From positions 11,991,390 to 12,055,389 of the forward strand of contig NC_061070.1 of assembly GCF_021917145.1 (NCBI RefSeq): 64,000 bases of DNA. The letters run 5' to 3'. This document shows positions 53,870 through 64,000 of this stretch, piece by piece. Source of the stretch: Hypomesus transpacificus. Lineage: Eukaryota; Chordata; Actinopteri; Osmeriformes; Osmeridae. Each line of letters starts with the position of its first letter. Positions within the stretch are counted from its first letter, which is position 1. The notes below the pieces were generated by a model. That model made no database searches. It saw nothing but the letters and a program-made list of their open reading frames with translations, and was not told where the DNA came from. Position numbers and translations under genes: made by a program.

Positions 53870-53995
53870 CACATTTCACATATGATTTCATTCAAAGCGA
53901 CGTACGGGGGGGGGGGGGGGGGGGGGATTTCAAACAGTGACCTCTAGATCTGCAGTCAAATGCTCTACCACTGAGCTAAACCCAAACCCACAAGG
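53870..53995 (-). mobile_element. tRNA-Cys-like SINE with a 21-G/C run
   Basis: On the minus strand the head reads TTAGCTCAGTGGTAGAGCAT then TTGACTGCAGATCTAGAGGT, very close to tRNA-Cys(GCA) including its anticodon arm, followed by a degenerate T-arm. A run of 21 C (G at 53906-53926 on plus) replaces the acceptor stem. A GTCGCTTTGAATGAAA body follows, as in fish SINE tails. It is not a functional tRNA. Confidence 0.65.
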
Positions 53996-54404
53996 ATTTC
54001 TATCATGAATCCAAATCCTTGTCAACTCGGAAGCACTGAAGTCTTGCAGAGGTTTCAAACCATCTGTAGTTGTGGATAGTCCATATAGGACTGTTGAGGA
54101 AGAGTGAAAGCACACAGGAGACCCAATCACCAGCCAGGTCACATGCGAACAGGCTCCGCTCAGCCCTGCTCCAATTAGTCATGTGGGTATGTGATTAAGA
54201 GCAGAGCTATGTGGTAATCAGTGTAATTGTAGCTGGTGCAGGCCTTGACTTGCTCTGTCAACAGGCAGCTATTCATTATCTGTTGACTCAGGAACCACAG
54301 AGTATGTCTAATATGATAGAGTCATGAACTGATGGGAGGTTTTCAACCGTCTATCCCAGCTCACATGTTAATACTGCTCACAGGAATTTGGTTAAATATA
54401 CAGT

Positions 54405-54465
54405 GCAATTTACAGTACATTTATTCATAGTAGACACTTTTATACAAAGCGGTACACACAAATAA
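54405..54465 (-). repeat. SINE tail fragment
   Basis: ATTTATTCATAGTAGACACTT with TTATACAAAGCG is the reverse complement of the CGCTTTGGATAAAAGCGTCTG-type tail of fish SINEs. Only this tail is recognisable. Confidence 0.45.
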
Positions 54466-55983
54466 TGGACAGAAGAATGAGTTATTCATCTTTTTCTTTA
54501 AGCAGACTAGCATTGTACAGTCCCGAGTGCATGTGTATATTACAACTTACAGTACAGTCACATACTTAATTAGTTTCAATCGTGTTTTTCAGACACATAC
54601 TAGAATATCTGCTTTTTATCGATGTATGTTTACTAAACCCAGAGAGCAGAGAGAATGACCCCCCCAGGGCTGTGGTATGGTCAGAGCTCTGTAGCCAGAG
54701 TTAGTAGAACTGGTTAGCCACAAGTGTCTTTCATAAGGATGAAAGTATGGTTCTCCTGTAACATGATCTCTTTGGAGCTGCCATCCCGGGGAAGAACAGC
54801 ATGGACTTCACTTTAACTCGGGGGCAACGTTGCGATGGATAGGACCCTGACACGCGAGCTTAAATATGCCGACACACACACACGCACACATACTGATGTT
54901 ACATGCTATTCCTTTTCAAATTCTTTTGTATATTTGTATTGTTTTGGCGTGGAGAACCAGGGAAGCACAGTTGCTCTGTGTCTTGAGTGTTCAAATAGTC
55001 CTGTCCCAGTGAATGAGGACACTAACCAGGAGGGCAGGCAAGCCTCAGGATCAAAGACTGTTTCTTATCTACTGGTTTGCAGGCCTTAGTCTGTCCACAG
55101 TCAGAATGCAATGTCAGCGTGGCCTGCGAGGGCTAGGGGTGAGACATCATGGGTTCACACGCACAAAGACACACACATCCATATTTTGATGTGTGTCTTA
55201 ACCTATCACAGCCTGGCTCTCGCTCTCTCTTTCTCCCTATGCCCCCTCGGTCCCCATGGCGATGTGCCATCGCTATGTTAACGCTGGTCCTGAGGAGGTC
55301 CGCAGGAGACCATTGAGGTGCGGCGGGGTGATAGAACTCTGCAGGGCCAGGGGTCAGAGGTGAGGGTCAGCGGTCAGCCGTACTCCAGCTGGCAGGCAGG
55401 GACTCAGTGGTATCCAGTGATGAGCCATTCACATACTAGATGAAGGGGGGAGAAAAGGGGGGGGAGATAGAAAGAGGGGTGCCGTTTCTCCCCTCCGTTC
55501 CTCTCGCTTTGTTTCTCGTCTTTCGCTTCTTCCGAAATGTTACGCTCCTCGGACGCGATCGGCTCGCGATTCTTGTTCCGCGGCACTTCTGTCTGTCCGC
55601 CATGGGAACAGAGAGACCTCAGGCTCAAACAGACCTACGCCCACGGACAAATCATGCCAGGCCTCACAGAGAAGGAGTCGGATAGTGTTGGCTTCTCACT
55701 TAGATACTCACTTGGGATATCAGTCCATTTACCTCATTTAACTGTAATACTAGTACTGGCTAAGCAAAAATGTCCTATCCTTGATATTTGCCAGATGCAC
55801 TGTTCCATGTTGGCGGTTGAGTTTAAGTGCCGAACAGAATTGCCTGTAGTTCTCCCACTGCCCTGTGGAGGGCAGAGCTTCAGAGGGAGGGTCTTGCCCA
55901 GATTTACCGTATTCAAATTGAATTCCGTCACATCATTCCCCTAGCTCCCCTAGATTCCCCAATCACTGACACCCTCACACACC

Positions 55984-56018
<35 letters not shown>

Positions 56019-59000
56019 ACTGACATGTTCACCCTCACCCAGCAGAGTTGATGTCGGGCTTAGGTCATTACTGGAGATCACCTTCCTCACAGCTGCAGCG
56101 ATCCATGCTATCATCTGTTTGTGTGTTTGTGTGCACATGTGGGTGTGTGAGTGAGCATGCTAAATGTTGGCACGATAACTAGTTCATTTAAGAGGGTTTT
56201 CTGAAACATTAGCAATCTCAGAGTGGAAAATGTGTTTAATGAAAAGCCTAGAGAACACAGTAAATAGCTATTAAACTCACTTTAACTGCTGCCACATGTT
56301 TACTAAGTGTATGAGGGGAATGATTGAGAGGGGGAAGTGGGTCATTTATAAGTGTATATGTGCACGCGTGCGCGCGTCCATGCGTGTGCGTGCGAGAGAA
56401 AGGTAGAGAGAAAACGTGTCCGTTTGTGAGAGCGCTCAGAGTGTGAGAGAGACACGGAGCAGGAAATACACACCCGTTTCTTCCAAGCCTCCATCCATCT
56501 CTCCCCCTTGTCACGGCCGACCCCCCACCCTTCCTCTCTCACGTATTGAGCTGATTCACGGACAGACATCCACCAGAGTGGTTCCTGTGTTCTTCAGGCT
56601 CGTATCACATGGCTAATGCTGCTAATGCTGCTAGACTAATGCTCATCTCTCACACTGCCGCTAACAGATAGGGCGGATTAAGTCGGCTGGACAAAAGGGC
56701 CAATCACATTGCCTGGAGAGACGGGAGTAGGGAGGAGGAAAGGTTGGGGGGCGGGGGGCATGGTCATCTCCCCTTCCTCTCGGTCTCCTCTCTCACACAA
56801 AGGCCTCCACATCCCCAGAGAGAAGTGGTCTGGGGGCTCCATTACACAACAGACAGAGTGAAAGTTTCATAATTCCGTCTGGCTTCGGTGTTTGTCAGTG
56901 CAGATCCTAGTTGGTACTCTTTCTCTCAACCTGACCTGTCATCAGGGTCATTGTTCCTGGGCTTATAAAATAAAGGTCATTTAGCCCCCTCCCACTTGTT
57001 CGACACTTCACATCCTTTCCCCTCCCCCTATTCCCTCGTCCCCAACCGCTACCTGGCATGGTTGTGTTCTTTTCGAATTGTGCTGTAAAAATGTTTGTCA
57101 TTCGTTTCATATGAGTGTGCGTGTGTACGCGTGTGTGTGCGCATTAGAATGCGTGTGTGTCTGTGCATGCACGCACTCTATGAATTATGACCAACTGTTG
57201 AGCAGATGTCAGACTAATTCCCTCTCGAGCAGCTCACTAACGCTGACAGCTTCCACCAAACATCAAAACAACACAAAGCAACATCACAACAACATTAAAG
57301 CAATATTATATTCACATCATCCCCGGCCCTTCAGGGAGGTCCCTGCAGCAAGCCTGTAATTCATGTGGTTGGGCTCCACTCTGAAGAAGTCTAATGTGTG
57401 TTTAATGGGTGTTGGTGAAATATCAATTATGTTAATTGTAGATCATTGACTTAATTTTAGTTATTTAGAAAACCCCAGATTTCCTCAATGTTAGGAACTG
57501 AGGGGATTGTGGCGGATGAGCTGAAAGGGCGGTCAGCCTCAGATAGGCCTCCCTGCTTCGAGGCAACATCTTAACAAGTTATTAACCGAGCAACGACAAT
57601 GAAGATGGCGTCATCCCAATGTACTGTGTGCATTCATTGCACACATCACACATCTACACTCACAACGTAATCAGCTAAACATAATCAGTTCAAACTAGTT
57701 TCGAGCCAGAGGGTCCCAGTTCCCCAGTCTGATTTGGTTCCTCTGTGGCTGGTTATTGTCTCTCCTCTATTTGTTCCTCCAAAAACAAAAGAGGACATAT
57801 ACAGATGCAAGTTTGACTTTCATGCACAAACATGCCGACAGCATTCCTCTCTGGGTTGTTCTGACTGCTGGAGTAACAATCGTGTGCTGCTGTAGGGCAG
57901 GAGCCAGCAGAGTAGTTCCTGTGGTGGGACATCAATTACACTCAACCCCAATCTATACTCAGCAACAAATGATGGGCGTCAGGGTTCTTCTTATCTCATC
58001 TATCAAACTGAACACTGAGGCTCTGTTGCATAAACCACTGAAAGAGACACACAAGGAAAAAGATTCACCCTGGTACACACTAACCGACACACACTCAATA
58101 CACACATCCTGTATAAGGTACAGACTGACATACACACGCTCACAGACAGACACACACTCAAACAAACACACTCACTAAGGCTGTTGTATAAGCTGTTTTC
58201 AGATTAGATGTGTCATTCACATCAGTTTGTTTCTCATGGAGATGTTTCTAAAGATCCCCCTCACATCGCCCCGTTGAGCCATCTTGGTCTGGGAATCGTA
58301 CACACGTGGACTCACATTCAAACGCCTTTTACCCGGCAAAATCAGCCCCTGCCACTGTTAGTCGTCCATCATTAGACAACAAACACAATAAATGTTGATG
58401 GCGAGGCCCACAGTCCGCAGCCAATCATTATCCTGGCTTCCTCTGTGTGACTGACATGTGCTGAACAAATGTGGAGGACTGGAAGTTCTGCAGGCTGAAC
58501 ATGGCTCAGACTACAGACATCACCCACACCGCTTTGTAGGGGTTGGGGTGGAATGCCACTACAGAGCATGGAGTCCAATGGGTACAGGGCTAGTTTGCTA
58601 CTGGTTTACCCCTCTATGCATAAAGAAACCTACAAAAAAAATTATCTCTAAAGAAATTCCCCAGAACCCAGCTGTCCTCATTGGTGGCGTCAAGTCAGGT
58701 GACAGCTTTAATTCAAATTAAAAAGTTTAAATTCTTCTAAAAAGATGTAAGGAGTGGGAGCCCACGAACACTTACAGTATACGCTACACTTATTATCACA
58801 CAAATACACACACAAAATCCAAGTGTGTAGCGGGCCCTTTTAGTCAAGTGTAACCATTTAATCGTACCATTCCGATATTGGAACCTATTCAAATATTCAT
58901 CATGGTGGTTTTCCCCCATATAAATTAAATTGCTCCAAGATGCACCACTTGGAGCATGTTCTCTCCAATAATGCCATATTTCTGGGAATAAATCACATCT

Positions 59001-61118
59001 TAATGCTGCACTTAAATACTTACAGACAGGCAATTTATTCTTGGCTTCCTATGCGCAATACCCTGGCCAGTTTGAAAGAGTGTGTGTGTGCGCGCGTGTC
59101 AAGGTTCATTGCCAACAGTCATTTTTTGCTGACAGCTCACAGTCACTCTAGTCTTTATTGTTCCCTTTACACGTTCTAAAACTCTCGACACACACACACA
59201 CACACAAACCCTCACACACACCGACACTTGCCCAGGCGTTAGCTTACCTCGGGGCAGTGGTATGGGAGGGGGAAAAGGGAGCTGCGTTGCTCATGTTTTG
59301 GCAGACTTCACCAAACTTCATACAGCTTGTAGGTGTCAGGGCAAACCACATATCATAATCAAATTACCCTCCTATCAATCCTGGCCAAAAATACAAAAAG
59401 TCTTTCTTTTTGGGGGGGGGGGGGGTGAACTTGTTTCTTAGGAACATTCCACCACTGAGGCCTGTGTTGTTTCCACATCTCTAGAGAGAGAATAAGATGA
59501 TTGGTTGGGCTTAAGCTGTGTATGCTAACACTGTCTGGAAGGACACAGATAAACCTTTGACAAAATAACACTGTCCCAGAGTTAGTTCTTTAAAGACCCC
59601 CTTCAAGTGTTAGATACATTTTGCCTCACATATTGACTTATATGATTGTCCAGATCAGCTGTGTTTCCATTGGGTAGGTGTGCTTACTTTGGTGTGTTTA
59701 TTTAGAGGGTTTAGAGAGGCCAGAACTTTGATCACATTTTATCACACCTTAATGTCACATTTTCATTCGAGCTTATTCAGTATCACAGTGAGGACGTTTT
59801 CTTCAACCGCAGGCTGTGACGTTTGCGTCGTACGAGCTGTCGCGTTTGGTTTCAAAACCCACTGAATTTCCTTCACCCTGTTGCATGACAGCCTAGATAC
59901 CAGACGAACTTCCATCCTCAAACAGTTGATCATCCGTGGGTTCCCCCCAGTTTTGAACCCTCTCACCAATGGACTGACCAGAACACTAGGCAGGAAGGCA
60001 TAAGGCCAGCTCCTCACAGACCTGTCCTACCATAGAGACACATGTTCTGCTGCAGGACCTAATGGGGATCATTACTGCCTGGGCGGAGATGGGGGGGAGT
60101 GGTGAGTCACTGTGGTTTAGTGTTGGGCCACTCGGCTACAGATGAAAGTAACTGCTAGTGATTTATCTGCCTATCAGAGGGCTACTAGCCAACATGGCCA
60201 CAAGAGGGTTGGAGAAAGTGATGGAGGGATAGTGGGTTTAGGTCAAAGCCCTTTCACACTTTATCCATCAAACTTCACTTTCAGGTCAGGAATTCCAGAT
60301 TTTTTTTTCTTTTCTGCTTTGTGGTTTCTGGGAGAAATGAGGAACATTCCCACGATGACTCTCCTCTTTTCTCTGGCAGACTGTGTGTAAGACCAGTTTA
60401 GACGAAGACAGACATCCAAACCCAGTCTATGCCTCTTCCTGTGGTGTGTGCATTGTTTTTTATATGTCTAATGAGTGGCATCTGTCTCTGGGAATCAATT
60501 ATTTTCCCATCAGTTCACATAGTGTCCTGCAGGGGTCAGTGTGCCAGTCAGACAGTGGGTTTTTCCGCAGGATTGAATAGAGGTAGTATGTAGTACCAGC
60601 ACATATGGATCTGATATAGAGGCCAGATAGCAGTAGACGCTATGGAGCCATCCCTCCAACAGGGCAGGAAGTGTGTGGTGTATGTCTGTCTGCCCTTGGT
60701 CTGTTCTTACCCACTGCGTGAGAGAGGGAGGGGGAGTGTGTGCGTGAGCGAGAAAGTGTTTTGGGTTTGAGATGGGATGGGGGGAGGTCATGATGTAGGA
60801 ACAGACTGAGATGATTCATTTGATACTCGACTTCTAATTGAGACAAGCTCACATTCTTGTTTCATGCGGCCAACCAAAATAACTGCACAAGAGTTGAGAG
60901 CAAAGGTGAGTTTCAGTTCTTCTTCCTTCACAGCAGACCAGATTCACATCCATATCCATTGAATACTGATTAACCTTTTATATTCATAAACAATTCTATT
61001 TAAGTGTGAAATTGGGAGCTTGTGACTTAACGGAACTGTGAAAATAATAACAATTCCTCTATTTAATTATTGAATCACTGTCTCACTACTCTTTTCAGCT
61101 GTCCGTGGTTCACCCTCT

Positions 61119-61124
61119 TATAAA
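61119..61124 (+). promoter_or_regulatory. Candidate TATA box of prap1
   Basis: TATAAA lies about 160 bp upstream of the prap1 start codon, which would leave a 5' leader near 130 bp. No other core element was identified. Confidence 0.35.
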
Positions 61125-61280
61125 CTTACAGCTTACTTAGTGAAAGTTCAAATGTTCAAACAGAACATGGTTTATGAGCCTACCTTTGCCCTGTGGTGCC
61201 GTGCGTCATGACTGGTATGTTTAAAAGAAGTCTGTGTGTCAGATCCACACACACTCCAAGACTCAACAAACACAATCACA

Positions 61281-62596
61281 ATGTTCAGGTAAGATCATAC
61301 TTCTTCGATTTGATTACACTAGTCTGACTGAATTGTATCTGGGTACAAATGAGTTCTGTTGTACAGGAAGGTTCCCGCTTTGACATACAGTAGGAAACAT
61401 TTGTACAACATATTTACAGGTTATCACTGTTGGTTTGTACCTCTCTACTATTGTGTGGAATCACAGCAAAGCCATTCAAACCGTCTGTGAGTACAACACG
61501 CAAAAGTTATAAGGCCCCAATTCAAATCTTATAATAATTATGTTTACATGTTTTGATCTTGGTGTGTCAACCTAACCATTTCTCTATGTTTACCTGACTG
61601 TGGTGCTGACAGGGTAAAGTGGCTGATGCAGCATTCCAGAAAACTCTGATGTGAGTCATCTGTTTTCAAAGTGATAAACATCGATGACCATGGATCTGAC
61701 AATGACGATATACTCATAAATAGTCATGATAAAACTGAGTCTTTGAGTCAGTTGAGTCCAAACTGAGTCACATACAATGTGTTTGATATGTCTGGGATCC
61801 CCTTTTCCGCTTCCCCTCTTCTTCTCCTAGGGACTTGACTGAAGGGAAGATGCCTTTGGGACTGAGAGAGGTGGAGCCTCCAGAGGACATGGATGTCACT
61901 GATTATGACATTAACCCCAACATGGCCATCTGGAAGAACATGAGAGGCAATGGACAGGAGGAGAAATACTTGAAGGCCGAGAAGGACAGTGACGATCTCT
62001 ACCACCCCTCCATGGAACAGAGCCAGATGGCAGATGTTCTCAGAGCCTGGCCCCAGCCAGAGGACACCTTCTCCTGGGTGGATGTCCAGGCAGAACCTCT
62101 GGAGGAGGGAGACAACCTCGAGTACTACCAGGAAGCAGAGGTAGATCAAGACGCCATGTCACACACATTCTCAGAGCAGATGGAGCCTGAGGTAGACTGG
62201 GATGAGGTGTACCACCCTGGGACCAAGGAGGGGGGAGACGGAACATACCAAGTGGTTGTGCCTTTACAGGAAGAGCTCATCCCACAAGGTGATTTCCATA
62301 GAGTTCACACAGTTCCAGAGGAAGATGTGGATGACATTTATCATGGTGATAGGTCTGCACACACCCAGGTGGACCCCCTTCCACAGGAGGCAGAAGTCCG
62401 GGATCAAAGCAAGGTCATCAAGAACAAGCAACCGGAAGAGGACCGAGATGACGTCTACCATGCCGACCCTCCTGCATCAGTTCCTTACCACAAGGTGGCT
62501 GACACTCCAGTAGCTGCTCTGCTGCCTTATGATCAGGCAGTACAGAGGATGCACACCCAACCAGAGGAAGACCTGGATCACCTCTACCACCACTAA
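61281..62596 (+). CDS. prap1: Secreted proline-rich acidic protein 1-like
   Basis: Exons 61281-61288, 61420-61486, 61613-61650 and 61831-62596; phases match, 292 aa (human PRAP1 is 151). The first coding exon is only 8 nt. Residues 1-19 form a signal peptide (hydrophobic LSLLVCTSLLLCGITA), so the product is secreted. The mature chain is acidic and apparently disordered, without Cys pairs. It carries five copies of an acidic Tyr-His motif: DSDDLYHP, VDWDEVYHP, EEDVDDIYHG, EEDRDDVYHA and a terminal EEDLDHLYHH. Human PRAP1 has two (DHDSLYHP and EEDQDHIYHP, from memory). A shared W-X(2-4)-EDT block (AWPQPEDTF) and a position next to fuom support orthology. Mammalian PRAP1 is an intestinal and uterine secreted protein reported to bind lipid and MTTP; whether the fish protein does so is unknown. 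Polyadenylation signal AATAAA at 62727-62732. Confidence 0.82.
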
Positions 62597-62774
62597 CTGC
62601 CTTTGAGCTTCACCTTGATGTCTCACCCATCTCACACACATCCAGGATGACAGCCGAACTGTTCAAATCAGTCATTTTTTCTGTATGAACCTGTTTTTGA
62701 ATGATGATCTATCTGTCTTCTGGAACAATAAAGACACAGAAAAGCTAACACAGCAATGTCAACAATCATTCTAA

Positions 62775-63221
62775 CAGTGTTCCTGCAGGTTTCAGGAAGT
62801 CAAATTTAAGACCCTTTTAGGACACTTTAAGACCATAAAGTTGGAATTTAAGACCTGCAAGACGCATTATCAAAAAAATATTCAAATCAAAGAAATGTGT
62901 CATTTAATTTACAGATAAAGCAATCACAATAGTAACCTAATTGAATTTCATTCAGGACTAAGTACAGGGGTGGGGGAAAAAATCGATTCACATATGAATC
63001 GCGATTCAGTCTTTAAATTGTTTATTTTAACTTAAAAGTTACATTGTGGTCATGTGAGATGTGGGACTTCACCTTCACATAGTTTCATGAATGCAGCCAG
63101 CGATTCTGCAAAAGACTAAATTAAATTTAAGACCGGATGAAAATCAGTTTTTTAAGACGTTTCAAGGCCTTAAATTTAAAGTTCCGAATTTTAGACTTTT
63201 TAAGATCACGCGGGAACCCTG
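62775..63221. mobile_element. hAT-like MITE
   Basis: A 447-bp element with terminal inverted repeats (left CAGTGTTCCTGC, right GCGGGAACCCTG) flanked on both sides by TTCTAA. Subterminal AAATTTAAGACC motifs occur in both orientations. It has no coding capacity. An internal AATCGATTCACATATGAATC palindromic stretch is typical of related fish elements. hAT elements normally make 8-bp target duplications; only six bases match here. Confidence 0.75.
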
Positions 63222-63701
63222 TTCTAAACATACTGTACTTGCACACTTAAGTCCCTTAGACACAAACACAAGGAGAGAATCTTCCTTTTCAAATGCCCTT
63301 AACTACTAATTCATTGTTTAGAAGTGACCCAGTAAACAGAACAATTTACAGTAAGTGTAAATTATGTAATTGACATGATTTACAAACACTGCAATTTTTT
63401 GAAGTAACAATTTAAGCAATTAACATAAATTATTAAAGCAATTAGTTGACATGACTTAATTTACAGAAGTGATTTGCACAAATTGTGCAATAAATACTTG
63501 TGTAATTGTGTAAGTTATGTAATTCACAAACAAGCGAAAATTAAAACTGAAAAACTAAACAATATATATACAGTATATATATAGCAATACAAATTGAATA
63601 GCATTACGAAACAAAATTCAAAAATGTTTATTTACAAGCTGTAGATCTATGTATGAATTACTGACATACTATGTGAGTGTGTGCGTGTGTGTGTGTGTCT
63701 G
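63222..63701. other. A/T-rich fuom downstream region
   Basis: Nothing coding is visible. It contains a TATATATA palindromic run near 63560-63585 and a GT array near 63675-63700 directly below the fuom stop codon. Confidence 0.4.
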
Positions 63702-63989
63702 TCACTGCAGTAACTCAGCAGGGATGACCCCCTTCTTCAGTATCAGGTTACCATACAGAGCCGTCTCCCTGTCAATAGAACCAAACAACCAACACTTACA
63801 CAGTGGGGGTTGTGAAAACACAATAACTAGCACCAAGCACAGAGCAGCAAACACAGTGATACCGGATATGAAGTTATGCAGTAGACCTAGACCTCCTAAA
63901 GCTGGTACATCTTACCCCGTAGCCACAACAGCAAAGGCTTTCTTTGCCCGTTCATAGAAGGCAAACCTCTCCACCATTTCCAAAGGAGC
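63702..63989 (-). CDS. fuom: Fucose mutarotase, last two exons (partial)
   Basis: Enzyme that interconverts alpha- and beta-L-fucose in the fucose salvage pathway. Exons 63916-63989 and 63702-63768 encode APLEMVERFAFYERAKKAFA then VVATG and ETALYGNLILKKGVIPAELL plus Gln and the stop, nearly identical to the C-terminus of vertebrate FUOM (FYERAKKAFAVVATGETALYGN). Donor and acceptor phases match. The acceptor of the first exon (sense TACATAG) lies 11 bases from the window edge, so the rest of the gene is outside. PRAP1-FUOM linkage is as in human 10q26. Confidence 0.95.
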
Positions 63990-64000
63990 CTATGTATAAA

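Larger units (their letters stand above)
44111..61280. other. 17-kb gene-free block between msx3 and prap1
   Basis: I read all frames and found no exon with family similarity. Content is unique DNA with CA/GA microsatellites, a (GGAGA)n array, a CCTGCCTC minisatellite, SINE remains, and A/T-rich patches dense in TAAT/ATTA cores (near 46600-46780, 48590-48800, 54180-54300, 57380-57480). CALY, which lies between ZNF511 and PRAP1 in human, is not visible. Flanking a developmental regulator, such a block is a typical place for enhancers; that is inference. Confidence 0.55.

Noticed and set aside
53927-53995. A functional tRNA-Cys gene
   Set aside because: The D- and anticodon arms look good but the T-arm is altered and the acceptor stem is replaced by a 21-base homopolymer; SINE-derived.
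44150-61200. caly (calcyon), expected between znf511 and prap1 by human synteny
   Set aside because: No frame encodes its transmembrane segment or a YDQFTCPDGF-like block on either strand; probably relocated or lost here.

Overview
This window is vertebrate nuclear DNA, almost certainly from a ray-finned (teleost) fish. The genes have many short exons with GT-AG introns. The spacers are rich in CA, GA and GACA/GAAA microsatellites, and there are tRNA-derived SINEs of the kind scattered through fish genomes. I reconstructed nine protein genes exon by exon. In each, splice phases match across every junction and the summed coding length is divisible by three, except for the last gene, which runs off the window. 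Genus or species cannot be fixed from the sequence.

Layout. 1-3.6 kb: no gene recognised. 3.8-6.8 kb (minus): plau, a urokinase-type plasminogen activator with a kringle and a complete trypsin-like domain but no EGF domain. 6.8-11.2 kb: repeats, then the chuk promoter. 11.3-17.3 kb (plus): chuk (IKK-alpha, 20 coding exons). 18.7-21.3 kb (plus): erlin1, next to chuk as in human 10q24. 23.2-26.5 kb: spacer. 26.5-30.1 kb (minus): spef1, a ciliary CH-domain protein with a consensus RFX X-box upstream. 31.2-38.9 kb (minus): adam8, 24 coding exons. 39.7-41.5 kb (plus): znf511, divergent from adam8. 42.9-44.1 kb (minus): an msx homeobox gene, best called msx3, tail-to-tail with znf511. 44.1-61.2 kb: about 17 kb without a recognisable gene, with homeodomain-site-rich patches that could be msx3 control DNA. 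61.3-62.6 kb (plus): a prap1-like secreted acidic protein with five copies of an acidic Tyr-His motif. 62.8-63.2 kb: a hAT-like MITE. 63.7-64 kb (minus): the last two exons of fuom (fucose mutarotase).

The gene order joins blocks that are separate in human: PLAU (10q22), CHUK-ERLIN1 (10q24), SPEF1 (20p13), and ADAM8-ZNF511-(MSX3 in rodents)-PRAP1-FUOM (10q26). These are independent genes that share a neighbourhood. They do not form one pathway or operon-like system, and I found no convincing new molecular system. The points most worth a second look are the expanded prap1 repeats, the EGF-less urokinase, the spef1 X-box and its GC-AG intron, the frame-neutral cassette exons and RRKR site of adam8, a Trp-to-Cys change in chuk, and candidate enhancers beside msx3.
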